64,000 nucleotides of DNA from Pisolithus tinctorius (taxonomy: Eukaryota; Basidiomycota; Agaricomycetes; Boletales; Pisolithaceae): positions 248,001-312,000 of the forward strand of contig JANFAH010000063.1 of NCBI GenBank assembly GCA_024663395.1. Direction: 5' to 3'. Made by a program: the position numbers and the translations under genes. The notes beneath the pieces were generated by a model. It saw only the letters and a program-made list of their open reading frames with translations. It was not told where the DNA came from and searched no databases. Shown piece after piece: positions 1 to 11,032 of the stretch. Within the stretch, counting starts at the first letter, position 1; each line of letters begins with the position of its first letter.

Positions 1-892
1 GCTGCGATACGTGGCTACCGCGTAAACGAATCGAGCGCCCGAGATCTCATATCCACCGTTTGGAACATACTCGGTAACGATTTGGACGGCACGGCAAGCA
101 TTGTCAATGGGATCGTCGATCTGTTAGACGAAGAAAGTAAAAAATCTGATTTGTTAGCGTCATGGAATGGCTTCAAAATCGAGGTGAGGCTTGTCTACTT
201 GACGTGCAAGTCATGATCTCAAACAAAGCCAGCAACGCCAACATTTCCCTGAATTGGTGCCCACCTCTGTGGGCACCGCTTACGCAGGCGTTGCCAGCGG
301 AAGAGTCATCAGCGCCAAAAAGGCTACGTCGCGTTCCTCCCGACAGACTTCTCGACAGGTCTGGGACCGTGTAGCGCAGGCAGCTAGTTCTTCAGCTCCC
401 CGCATGAATTCACCCCTCCCGTCCAGAGCAGTGGCTGAACGATTCCCGGCGTTACCTCGACCGTCTCCGGCTTCTGTAGCTCCGCAGCCCCAACCACAGA
501 GAGCGTCTGCCTCTGCGTCGGTGGCGACCTACCACTCCCTACCCGTATCGCCATCTACAACACCGGGGGCATCTGCCGGACGTCGGAAACCACCTCCATC
601 ATTTTCACTCGGTGCATTTCCAGAGCTTCCGTCATCCACAAATACACGCCCCAGACCTCCGTTGGCCGGGAATCCTTCGCTGAGGAATATTATTGGCGAC
701 CCGTTGCCATCCGGTTCAGCGTGGGGAGCAGCCGCGCCCGATTCGACACCAAATAATAACGGTAACAGCGTCACAGAGACTACCCCAAGGTCAACGTTTG
801 GACTTGGCAAAGAAGGTGAAGGGGGAAAGGGCAAGAAGGGGAAAGGGAAACAGCGGCAAACGCTTTTCACTTTTGGTTCATTCCCGACTTGA
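1..892 (+). CDS. HEL2: E3 ubiquitin ligase Hel2/ZNF598, C-terminal part
   Basis: Hel2 (ZNF598) is the RING-type ubiquitin ligase that marks collided ribosomes on small-subunit proteins in ribosome quality control. Only the end is present; the gene enters from the left edge. Exon 1-183 reads in frame 1 and contains SARDLISTVWNILG and a run ending NGFKIE. An intron at 184-232 (gtgagg...ccag) joins it in phase 0 to QRQHFPELVPTSVG, the conserved C-terminal block I know from fungal Hel2 proteins. A Ser/Pro-rich linker follows, then a Lys/Gly-rich tail ending KGKQRQTLFTFGSFPT before the stop at 890-892. The N-terminal RING and zinc fingers lie outside the window. The assignment rests on remembered family motifs, not on an alignment. 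The tandem duplication starts about 200 bp downstream, so this gene marks its left border. Confidence 0.75.
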
Positions 893-1104
893 CACAGCTT
901 AGAAGCCGAGAGATGTGAAGTGTAAAAGTGATATACAATCGTATCATAGGCAGCCCCCACCTAGTCTTAGCATGCTCAATCTGATGTCGACCTACCTCAG
1001 AGAGGGCACTCAGGGGCAAGTAAGAGCACACTCTCCCACTTAAATAGTCTAATTAGACAATATGCTTATTTTGATGGGTGAGATACCTCAAATATGTCAT
1101 CTTG

Positions 1105-2110
1105 GACACACATCTACCTCCCCCTACTCAAAGATTCCTCTCTACAAACATCCCTCTCCATTGCTCAACTTATCGGTGCAGTAGTCCGCACCGACACCCA
1201 CCGCACCGCCGTCATCGAATGGTTCCCGTCCCAAGAACGCCAAAAAGAAATAAAAAATCGAAGAGGATGGGAGAAACGTGATGTCGTCTACCAGGCTGCG
1301 TGGTAAACACGGAACTTGGGTCCCTCGTCACCTTATCGCTATGATCCAAAAAAAAAGGATAGCAAGGTAAGCATGTGTCAGGTCGTCGTGTAACCGGGAT
1401 ACAGACACAGGAGGCCGCTTTATCTTCTGTGGGAGGACCAACGATGGACAATCCTTCCGTGGCAAAGACCTTGCCCAAAACATTGTTGGAAGGTATGTTT
1501 GGCGTCTGCTCCTATGGTCATATTTTAACTTCAAGACGCTCGAAGTTCCTGTTCCTGCTCTTAAACTCGTTTTGGCGCATGCCAAGAGTCGGGTGACGAG
1601 CGTACAACTAGCGGCTTCGTGATGATCAGTTTACTGCGTGTCTGCATGTCCATGCATTCACACTAGATCATATAGTGCTACTCACATCATCCGTGCTCAA
1701 GGCAACCACCACCCAGGACATTTGGACCACACAGCAGTCGTAACCTCTGTCCACGCTGTCAACCTCATCATTTCCTCGACGTCCGAGCAGCCGCAAAGCC
1801 AAGTCAAAGCATGCTATACGCTGTGTGAGTAGTTCTCGCACTGCCGGGGGTGTTCTGGTGGCCCGTTTCCATACAAATCCACTTGTCAGGGGTGGAATAG
1901 ATTCTTGCGTCGAAGCAGCTGGCTAGGCCGTTCTAGCCAGTTTAGCATCTCTTGCCAAATCGATCACATCCGAGAAGACAATGACGGTCGGGGAGTCGAC
2001 GCGCATGATAGCAGGGTCAGCTAGGTGACTTCACATCAGGTGTTCAAGGAAGACGAGGATGTGCATGTAATTGCTGCTTCGTCGGCGACGGCGTGTAACC
2101 TCGTCGACGA
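1105..2110 (+). pseudogene. GID5/ARMC8 armadillo gene, decayed copy A
   Basis: This 5'-truncated copy of the GID5/ARMC8 gene has its full version at 36477-39468. Homology begins abruptly near 1105 with YLPLLKDSSLQTSLSIAQL. It continues through the block with RQKEIKNRRGWEK, a degenerate middle region, and the block encoding VFKEDEDVHVIAASSATA near 2040-2100. The part upstream of 1105 (N-terminal armadillo repeats) is absent. A stop follows YQAAW at about 1304-1306, where copy C reads on. As in copy B, about 300 bp encoding the repeats before VFKKEDEDV are deleted, and the last third of the gene is missing. The shared deletion means copies A and B descend from one already damaged copy. No function is expected. 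Confidence 0.75.
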
Positions 2111-2279
2111 TTTCTTCCCTTTGCGTCTGTTGACGCGAGGTCGATCAACGAGTGCGAGAGGAGATCGGAGAGGTAGAGAAGCGTAGTCCGGAGGGTGTAC
2201 CACGTCACATTGATGGGGGTTGGGAAGCAGGGAAGAAAATGGAAGCGTCGTTTGGGGAGGTGCGAAGTTCTTGACTTCA

Positions 2280-3000
2280 GGCACAGCATAGTTGACAGAC
2301 CCGATTAATATGTCTGTCGCAGGGGGAAATTTTCCACGTTAACCCTATAGACGAGTTCTTCTTGACTCGTGTTACATACTCTTGCTGACATGCTTGAGCC
2401 TTGCACTTTGTGGCAGGCGGCGGCCTGAGAAGCGTAATGTATTTACCGGCAGCCCTAATTGCGTTGCCCTGTGTCACACTTTGTGTTCCGGCGACTTTCG
2501 CGAGAGTCATTGTGAAACATACCGTCTCCCTCGAAGCCGGTGACATCGACGTCGCTTTCAGACCCTAGTTCGCAACTTGGTTGCCGGTCGGTGTGACTGT
2601 ACCACCTGATAATCTACTGACTGCAAAATTGTAGCCACCTTCTCCCTTGCCCTTGCGTCCCTCCCCTCGGCGATACATATTACAAAAGGGGGCGAGGGCA
2701 GCACCTCCAAGCTCATCGCATCCTCGACCGGTACAACCAAAGTGCTCGCAATCCCATCTGTATTTCCACCTCTTTTCTTTTCTCGTTCATTGAGAGACAT
2801 TTTCTGGCCACATATATGAGCGCCATCACCAGTATCGTGCCTCTTCACCTCGTCGGCCAGGATACGGAGTAAATGGATGCGTTAGTTTATCTGGAAGATA
2901 GGGGAGATCGTCATTGCGGAGGCTAGTGATGGGCGCAGGAAGAGCGACTTTATGAACATGAGCGACGACAAGGACAAGGGAGGCTGAAGGCGAGGTTCCA
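2280..3000 (-). other. Unidentified minus-strand coding remnant (copy A)
   Basis: I do not recognise this. On the minus strand several open stretches have the look of split exons. One near 2558-2848 includes KRHDTGDGAHICGQKMS, a Lys/Arg-rich stretch, and DAMSLEVLPSPPFVICIA. Another near 2277-2546 includes DSRESRRNTKCDTGQ in an alternative frame. A homologous segment lies at about 20250-20900 with the same residues and in-frame changes (for example DVMSLEVLPSPPFVICTA). It sits between the truncated GID5 copy and the GTPase start in both repeats, so it is part of the 18 kb unit. Stops and frame changes leave open whether it is a live intron-rich gene or a fragment brought in when GID5 was truncated. 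Confidence 0.3.
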
Positions 3001-3366
3001 AAAACGCAAACCGATACCTTCGCTATTCACCACTTGTAACGCCCTGCATTCGATTAGTACCTTGCTTCGATGCCGAGCTTTAATGTGACCGGTTCTTTCT
3101 GTTTGCACAACCCGACCACCGATGTGATAATAGTGTTAGTTGGACATAAAAAGCAGAACATATACTTTTCGCACCAGAAGAAAAGCTGGTTACAATTCGG
3201 GATCAGAGTGGCGCAGCGCAGCGCTTGATTATCGAGTGTCAGGCGCCTTCACATCGATCAAGGAGTCCGCAGCTCCACGCCCTTTCCACTCGTCCGCCTT
3301 CATCTCATAGCATAGCATACTGTCTCCTACGACACTCCGAGAACCTCGGTCGTCCTTGCATCATTT

Positions 3367-6300
3367 ATGGCTCCTGGGTGTTTCAATACACTGTGGTGTG
3401 TACGACAGCCACCTTCTCCAAGCAATGACAGAATCGTTCCACGAGTCCCTGCTCCGATGGGATCTCCTCAACCAAGTACGCCCCCATCCAGTGCGGATAT
3501 TCATATTCTTGTACTGAGTGGAGTTTCTGTCTAATTCTCCATCAGGTGATCCCGTTCTTGCACGCGCTGAAGACGTACCCCCAGGTAAGTGTTTTACTTA
3601 TGATAAACGGGACAAGCCTAACAACGTTAACAACCAGTGTCTCTCTCTTCGCGTCCTACTTATCGCTTAGATCCTGCGGCGGCTGACGAGCATGTCGATC
3701 GCATCAGTCGTTTTCGCGTTCTTGTCATGGGCAGAGCAAATGCTGGTAAAACGACGATCTTGCAGAGGATTTGTAGTACTACCGATCAACCAGAAATTTT
3801 CAATGGAGAAGGACAGCGGGTAAGTAAGTTTCATGTGATTTTTTGAGGTTAATGACACGTTGGGCTATGCCTAGGTGGATGATGATGTAGTGCAGGGTTC
3901 AATAGCGGTAGGTTGCCTCATGAATGTTATGCAACATATATGTTCAATGTATCCAGCGTGGCTACCATGACATTGGTATTGAGCTGGTGTTTCCGAGTAA
4001 CCCACGCTTTGTATTCCACGATTCTTGTGGATTTGAAGCTGGAAGTCCAGAACAATTTGTCCAGATGAAGAATTTTGTGATAGAACGTGCCAAAACAACC
4101 AAACTAGACAAGAGAATCCATGCTATCTGGTAAGCATGCCACGGCTGGCAACTTTGAGTGTACTGATGATGACATCATTTGGTTGGTCATGAAATGAAGG
4201 TTCTGCATTCCATTGACTGAGAGCCACAGAATGGTTACAGCTGCTGAAAGAAAGTTTTTTGATGAGTGTGATACAGGATATGGTGTGTACATATCCATAT
4301 ATTTTGTGTTTGTATAATTTTATGTGTTTCCACAGTTCCTGTCATAGTATTGGCAACAAAGGCAGATAGCTTGGAACTTGAAGCTGTCCAGGCATTTGAG
4401 GACCAAGGTCTGCTTGTAGAAGATGAAGCAGGGGAAACAGCACTGGTGGAAAAGATTAAGAATGACTACATGGCAAAACTTAAGAATTGGTTGAAGGAGA
4501 CTAAGTTTCCACCTTGTGACTATTTGTCACTCACTGGTGAGTAGCCTACATATTGTTGTAACATGGCACACTGGATGAGACACCACTGCAGGAATGGACC
4601 AAGAGGGTGCAGATTGCAAACCTCTACTGACTTGCACAGTGAATGCATTGAAGGAGGAAAGCCTGCAACAACTCCTCATCTCCACACAGCAGACTAACCT
4701 GGAATTGTGCATTGAATTTGCTATAATGAAGTAGGTGACAAAGCTGAACATCTACAATATACTGACAGGTGCAAGGACATTGAAGATGTGCATGAATAGG
4801 AAGGTTGGGCAAATTGGACACAGAGTCCTCTCCTCTATCCTTTCAACATGGTTTCCATATGTAAGAGAAAATTGTGTTTTACATATGTTTGAGAGGCTGA
4901 TGAATTTATAGGAAGTAAGTACAACTCTGCAGCTCAGTGCAGGTTAAATGTGGTGATGGGCTCATTGTTGGCATTGGTTTAATAGTATGTAAGTGCATCT
5001 ATGGCATGGTGGAGCTTGCATGCTGATCATAGTCACTGCTACCTTGTTGGACATGGGCTAATAGCAAGTGAGTGAGGCCATGGTATGTAGGTGGTGGATG
5101 CATGTTGATGACATGTGCTGTGATGTTGTTGGACTTGGGTTAATAGTTTGTGAGTGGAATCATGACTGCAAGTAAAGGATGGATACTAACCATGAAGTTC
5201 ACTCCCACCCCATTGGACTTGGGTTAAAAGCAAGTGAGTGGTCATGGCAGGTGGTCAAGCATGCATGCTGATCATGTTCATTGCTGTGCTGTTGGACTTG
5301 GTAAACAGTTTGTGAGTGGACTGATGGCAGGTGATGGATGGATGCTGACCATGTTCGCTGCTGCCTGGTTTGACTTGGTTCGATAGCAAGTAAGTGGAGT
5401 TGTGGTAGGTGGTAGCAGATGCAAGCTGATCTTGTCTATTGCTGCCATGTGGTACTTGGGCACATAGGGAGTAAGTAGAGTCATAGCAGGTAGTGGTGGA
5501 TGTACATTGACCACATCCACTGCTGTCCTGTGGGACTTGGGTGCATAGATTGTAAGTGGAGTCATAGCAGGTAGAGGTGGAGGTGGATTATTGACCCATG
5601 TTTGTTGTTGCCCTGCTGGACTGGATTCACAGTTGGTCAGTGCAGTCATGGCATATGGTGAATACATACTGACCATGTGCACAACTGCCTGGATGGACTG
5701 GGATTGATAGAAAGTGAGTGGAGTTATGACAGGTGGTGGTGACTGACCATGGCCACTGCTGGCCTGTTGGGCTTGGTTCATAGGGAGTGAGTGGAGTCAT
5801 GGCAGGTGGTGAATGTATGCTAATGATGCTTGCTACTTCCCTGTTGGACTTGGGTTTACAGTTGGTCAGTGGAGACATGGCAGGCAATAGTGGATGGTTG
5901 CTGACTATGTTCACTGTTGCCCTATTGGACTTGGGTTCAAAGTGGGTGAGTGGTATCATGAAATGTGGTGGTAGATGTATACTAACTGTGTTTGCCACTA
6001 CTGTGTTGAACATGGTAGAATGTGAGTGGAAGTATGGTCAGTGGTGACATATACATGCTAAGCATGGGTCACTTCCACCCTGTTGGGCTTTGGCTCATAG
6101 ACTGTGAGTGGAATCATAGCAGGTGGTGATAGATGTATGCTAATAATCATATCATCTTCACTGCCACCCTGTTGGACATGGGTGTATAGGTTGTGAGTGG
6201 AGTCATGGCAGGTTGTGGCAGATGCATGCTGATCATGTACACTGTTGTCCCATTGGACTTGGGTCCATAGCAAGTGAGTGGATGCATGGCAAATGGTACA

Positions 6301-9300
6301 TGCTGATCATGTCTGTTGCTGCCCTGTTGGATCTTGGTTCATAGGGAGTAAGTAGCATTATGACAGGTGGTGGTGGATGTTTGCTGATGATCTTCACTGC
6401 TGCTCTGCTGGATTTGGGTTTGTAGCTTGTGAGTGGAGTCATGGCAAGTAGCAGTAAATGGGTGCTGATTGTGCTGTTGCACTTGGTCCATAGCAAGTGA
6501 GTGGTTATAGCAGGTGGTGCATACTGATGGCGTTCACTGTTATTGAATGGATTCATAGCAAGTAAGTGCAGTGTTGTGATGAGTATGATGAATGGGTGTT
6601 GACTATCTCAATTGTCACTGGGATACTGTTGGATTTGGGGTGATAGCATGTGAGTGGAGCCATGGCTGGAGGAGGAGGATGGATACTGACTACACATGTC
6701 CACTGCTGCCCTGTGGGACTTGGGTTCATAGGTTGTGAGTGGAGTATTGGAAGGTGGAGGAGGATTGCTGACCATGTGGACTGCTGTCCAATTCAACTTG
6801 GGCACACAGTTGGTCAGTGGAGTAATTCTGGTGGAGATGCTTGCTAACCATGTTGGATGTTGCACTGTTGGCCTTGGATTTATAGGGAGTGGGTGGAGTT
6901 TTCATGTGTAGTGGTAGGTCCATACTGACCATGTGTGTTGCTGCTTTGTTGGTCTTGGATTCATAGGGGGTGAGTGAAGTCATGGGGAGGTAGTGAGGAT
7001 CTTTGCTTACCATGCCAACTGCTACCCTGTTCATAGGAAGTGGGTGAAGTCATGTCAGGTGACAGTGGATGGTTACTGACTGTATTCACTGGTGCACTAT
7101 TGGTCTTGGGTTCATAGGTTGTGAGTGAAGACTAGCAGGTGGTGGTGGGTGCTTACTGATTATATTCATTGTTGTCCTGTTGGACTTGGGTTCACAGTTG
7201 GTGATTGGTCTCAGGGCAAGTTGTGAAGGATGCTTGCTGACATGTTTATTGCCACTTTGTTGGACTTGGGTTGATAGCAAGTCAGTGGAGCCATGGTAGA
7301 TGATGATGCATGCTGACCCTTTTCAATGCCACACTTTTGGACTTGGATTCATAGCAAGTGAGTGAAGACAAAGCATGTTGTGATGCATGGACTCTTACCA
7401 TTTTAATTACCACTGGGTCCCTGTTGGACTTGGGTTGATAGCAAGTGAGTGGGCCATGGTTGGTTCTGATGCATGAATGCTGACCATGTCCACTATGCAC
7501 CTGTTGGGCCTGCATCTATAGGGTGTGAGTGTAGCCATGACAGGTGGTGTTAGATATATGCTGATCATGTTCCTGTTGAAATTGTGCTGATAGCGAGTGA
7601 GTGGAGTCATGGCCATGGGCCAGTAATGGTGGATGTCTCTGATCATGTGCACTGCCAACCTGTTGGACTTGGGGTCATAGGGAGTGAGTAAAGTCATGGC
7701 TGGTAATAAAGGATGCATGCTTACCATGTTCATTGTTGCCCATTGTACCTGGCTTCACAGTTGGTGAGTGATGTCATAGCAAGTTATGGAGGATCTACAT
7801 ATGTATGTATACTGACCCTCATCACTCCCACCCTTTTGGACTTGGGACCATAGATTGTGAGTGGAGTTGCAGCAGATGGTGATAGGGGCAGGCTGATCAT
7901 TTTTCTGCCACCCTGTGGGACTTTGGTTCACAGTTTGTGAGTGCAGCCATGGCAGATGGTGAAGTATGGATTCTGTGTAGCTGACCATGTTCATGTCTGA
8001 TCTATTGGACTTGGACTCATAGTTTGTGAGTGCAGTCAATGCCAGTGGAGGAGGATATATACTTACCATTTTCATGCTGCCCTGTTAAACCTGGCCCCAT
8101 AGGGAGTAAGTGGACTGATGGAGTGGTGGTTAATACTTGCTGATCATACTCACTGCCAACATGTTGGATTTGGGTTCATAGCAAGTGAGTGAAGTCATGG
8201 CATCTGAAGGTGGATTCATGCTGATAATGTGCTCTGTTGTACTGTTGTACTTGGATCCATAGCATGTGAGTGGTGTTATTATAGGAGATTGTGGATTTTT
8301 ACTGACTATGATAATTGCCACCTATTGCACTTGGGTCTGCAGGAAGTGAGTGGAGCCATGGGAAGTGGCAGTGGATATATGCTGACCTTTACTACTGTGT
8401 TGTTGGACTTCCCTTCATAGTTGGTAAGTTATGTAACAGTGGTGGATGGATGTTGACCATGCTCACTGCTGCACCATTGGACTTGGGTTGATAGCAAGTG
8501 AGTGGAGCCATCACAAGTGGTGGTGGGTGGATGCTCACCATGTTGAATGCCAACCTGTTGGTCTTTGGTTGACAGCAAGTGAGTAGAGTCACAGCAGATA
8601 AAGGAGGATGTAAGCTGACCATGATTATTCTTGATTCTCAGCAAGTGAGTAGAGTCATAGCTAGTGGGGGTAGATGGGTGCTGACTATGTTCACTGCCCC
8701 CCACTTGGGTTGGTAGCAAGTGAGTTGAGTCATAGCAAGTGGTGGCAGATAAATGCTGACCATTTTCATTGCTGCTTTGGGGCTTTGCTTCATAGATTGT
8801 GAGGGGAGTCATGACAGGTGGTGATGGATTGATGCTAACCATGTTTAATACTGGCCTACTGGACTTTCATTCACAGCTGGTGGGTTGAATCATGACAAGT
8901 GGTGGTGTATTTTTGCTAACCAGGATCACTACTGCCCTACTGGACTTGTGTTGATAGCAAGTGAGTGGGGCCATGACAGGTGGCAGTACATAGATGCATA
9001 CTGACCATGTTCACTCTCACCCTTTTGGACTTGGATTCATAGCAAGTGAGTGGATTTCTGGCTGGTGGTGGAGGATGCATGTTGACCATATTCACTGTTG
9101 CCTTGTTGAATGTGGGCTTATAGTTTGTGAGCAAAGATATGGCAGGGGATGATGAGTGCATGCTAACCAGGTTCACTACCACCCTATTGGTATTGGGTTG
9201 ATAGTTTGTGAGTGGAGTCATAGTAGGTAGTGCCAGATCCATGCTGACTATGTTCAATGTCACCTTGTTTGGCATGGGTTTAATAGCAAGTGAGTGCAGC

Positions 9301-11032
9301 CATGGAAAGCAGTGATGGATGCATGCTGACCATGTTCACTGCCACCCCATTGGACTTGGGTTCATACATAGGTTGTGAGTGGAGTTATTGCAGGTTGTTG
9401 TAAATGTGCTGAATGTGTTTACTGCTGTCTTGTTGGACTTGTGCCTATAGCTTGTGAGTGCAGTCATGGTAGATGGAGGTGGATGCATGTTCACCATGTT
9501 CACCACCATCTTGTTGGACTTTGGTTCACAGCAAGTGAGTGCAATCTAGCAGGTGGATACATACTGAGGATGTTCATTGGTTCCCTGTTAAATTTGGATA
9601 TATATAGCAAGTATGTGTATGACTGGTGCTAATTTCTGAGGGCTGAGCACATCCATTGCCCTCCTGTTTGGTTGATAGGGAGTGAGTAGAGTCATTTTCC
9701 ATGGTGATGCCACATGCTCATTGCAGACCATATTCACTGTCACCTTGTTGGACTTGGGTTCACAGCAAGTGAGCAGAGTTAAAGATAGCCTGTGCTTGCA
9801 CATGCTCACTGAAATCCTATTGCATTTTATGTCATAGATAGTGAGATTTGTTTAATGTCCACACTGAGCAGCTCTTAACATTTAACAGATGGTCAGCATA
9901 ATTGATTGATGCATGGTTAACATGTTATTCCAAAATATCTTCCAGGATGTAGGTACATCCTCTGATGCAATATAACATTGATTCCTATGTTTTGATGTCT
10001 GTCAGAATGTTAGTGCTCATAAATGTTCAGAATTACACAACTTGCTAATCTCTTTTGTGTAGGATGTATGGGTCTAATTGAACTGGGCATTCAATAATTA
10101 CTAATACATTTACAGTTGGTTTGTGGCCTTTCTTCTTCACTCAAATTGGATTTCATAATTCCATTGATACACTTCTTAGGTTGTAAGTTTAATCTATTTC
10201 TATTTCTGTTGGCATTGACTGATTATTTTATTCTAAATGTCAGCCTGCCATTTACCATGACCAACCCCTCAAGATTCCCCATTTGTCTCTTTCAAAAAAA
10301 TCTTCTATGAAATATATTGCACAACATGGCATTGGTAAAGAACACATTCTGATTGTTTGAATGACATTGCTCATGATTGGAGGTGCCATACTTGTGTTTG
10401 AGTACTTATACTTCTTGTTGCAAGACAAAGCAAGAGAGGGTGATCTGCAGGACAACCTCACTCAGGCTGTCAAGCAATATCAAACTTCAGGGGTCCATGA
10501 CAATGTCAACAAGCTTATTGACAGAGCCTTTCAAGAGCATGGTGAAGATGTAGAGGTTTTATGCCCCATCCTTGTGGATATTGCAAAGGAGAATCAGATG
10601 TGTAAGGCACCCATATCCTCCACACATTTGAATATTAAGCCTAATTTTATCCAGCAAAAAATCTGAAGTAGGAGAGGATAGATAATTTGATTGCTTGAGT
10701 GGTTGACTGACTGCTATGTTTGTTATCCCTGTGCCTTTTGAAATTTATGCATGTGCTTGCTGAAAACATTCACTGATGTGCAGGACCTTGCATTGGAACA
10801 TGCCATCCAACTTGGTGATTCCAGTGTTTACATATCCAAAAATGCTGATGATATCAAATAGTATAACATATGTAATGTACATAGAAGAATTGTTGAAAGT
10901 AAGCCAAAGCTTTAACTCTCATGCATAGACTTCAATCCTATCTCTTGTAATTCATTCTCATGCCCTTCTTTGTCCTTACTATGGTTTAAAAATCCAGTCC
11001 AGACCATCCTGTTTTCTGGCATAAAAACATAG
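3367..11032 (+). CDS. GRANAGKT-type GTPase with a one-codon-exon region, copy A
   Basis: Predicted membrane-associated GTP-binding protein of a family expanded in Agaricomycetes; its biological role is not known to me. ATG at 3367 starts MAPGCFNTLW. Exons 3367-3475, 3546-3584, 3638-3819, 3875-3907, 3957-4129, 4200-4282, 4336-4536, 4592-4730 and 4776-4860 join in frame (348 codons). G1 is GRANAGKT, G3 is DSCG in FHDSCGFEAG, G4 is TKAD in VLATKADS. Then come 69 single-codon exons (4912-10182), then exons 10244-10334, 10383-10599 and 10784-10898. The 10383 exon starts with a hydrophobic run (AILVFEYLYFLL) that could be a membrane segment. The final exon depends on which acceptor is used: 10998-11024 ends SCFLA, 11003-11032 ends GIKT. 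The total is about 566 residues. The start is supported by copy B, which matches codon for codon upstream of the P-loop. The exon structure is inferred from splice sites and paralogue comparison. Confidence 0.75.
4912..10182 (+). repeat. Array of 69 single-codon exons separated by repeat-like introns (copy A)
   Basis: About 62 tandem units of roughly 77 bp, then six or seven unique introns. Each unit runs from a GTGAGT/GTAAGT-type donor, through a G-rich body and a CTGAC/CTAAC branch-like site, to a TGGACTTGGGTTCATAG-type acceptor. Exactly three variable bases then precede the next donor. The first triplets start at 4912, 4986, 5065, 5147, 5231, 5309, 5387, 5468, 5549, 5633, 5711, 5784, 5862, 5943, 6019, 6101, 6190 and 6271. 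Triplet starts continue to the last at 9766, 9838, 9889, 9946, 10006, 10063, 10116 and 10180. Counts: CAA 20, GGA 7, TTG 7, TTT 6, GTT 5, GAA 3, ATT 3; no stop codon and no triplet ending in AG. The preceding exon ends in phase 0 at 4860 and the following one starts in phase 0 at 10244. The alternative is a minisatellite inside one 5.4 kb intron. Conservation of the encoded peptide with copy B argues against that. Confidence 0.8.
9841..10243 (+). other. Seven unique introns with single-codon exons at the array end (copy A)
   Basis: Introns 9841-9888, 9892-9945, 9949-10005, 10009-10062, 10066-10115, 10119-10179 and 10183-10243 are not members of the 77 bp repeat, but they still separate single codons (ATG, GAT, AAT, GAT, TTG, GTT). 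Each has a GT donor and a pyrimidine-rich CAG/TAG end. Copy B has counterparts of nearly the same lengths at 28422-28828, with codons ATG, GAT, AAT, AAT, TTG, ATT. Similar intron sequences in both copies show that they predate the duplication. They are the strongest sign that one-codon exons are not an artefact of repeat periodicity. Confidence 0.75.

Noticed and set aside
3637..3846. GTPase start at 3637 as the first in-frame start of the P-loop exon
   Set aside because: It would need a GTG start. Upstream exons joined in phase give a common ATG in both copies (3367 and 21851).
5278..9275. Many minus-strand open frames over the array with a repeating Pro-rich peptide (PPPAMTPLTCYEPKS-like)
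   Set aside because: They are the antisense of the intron repeat, whose length is near 81 bases and so often stays open. They break wherever unit length changes and have no start context, so I treat them as shadows, not as a repeat protein.
4912..10182. Plain minisatellite in a single long intron
   Set aside because: Not fully excluded without cDNA. It is disfavoured by exact 3-nt junctions, absence of stops and AG-ending triplets, peptide conservation with array B, and unique introns at the 3' end.
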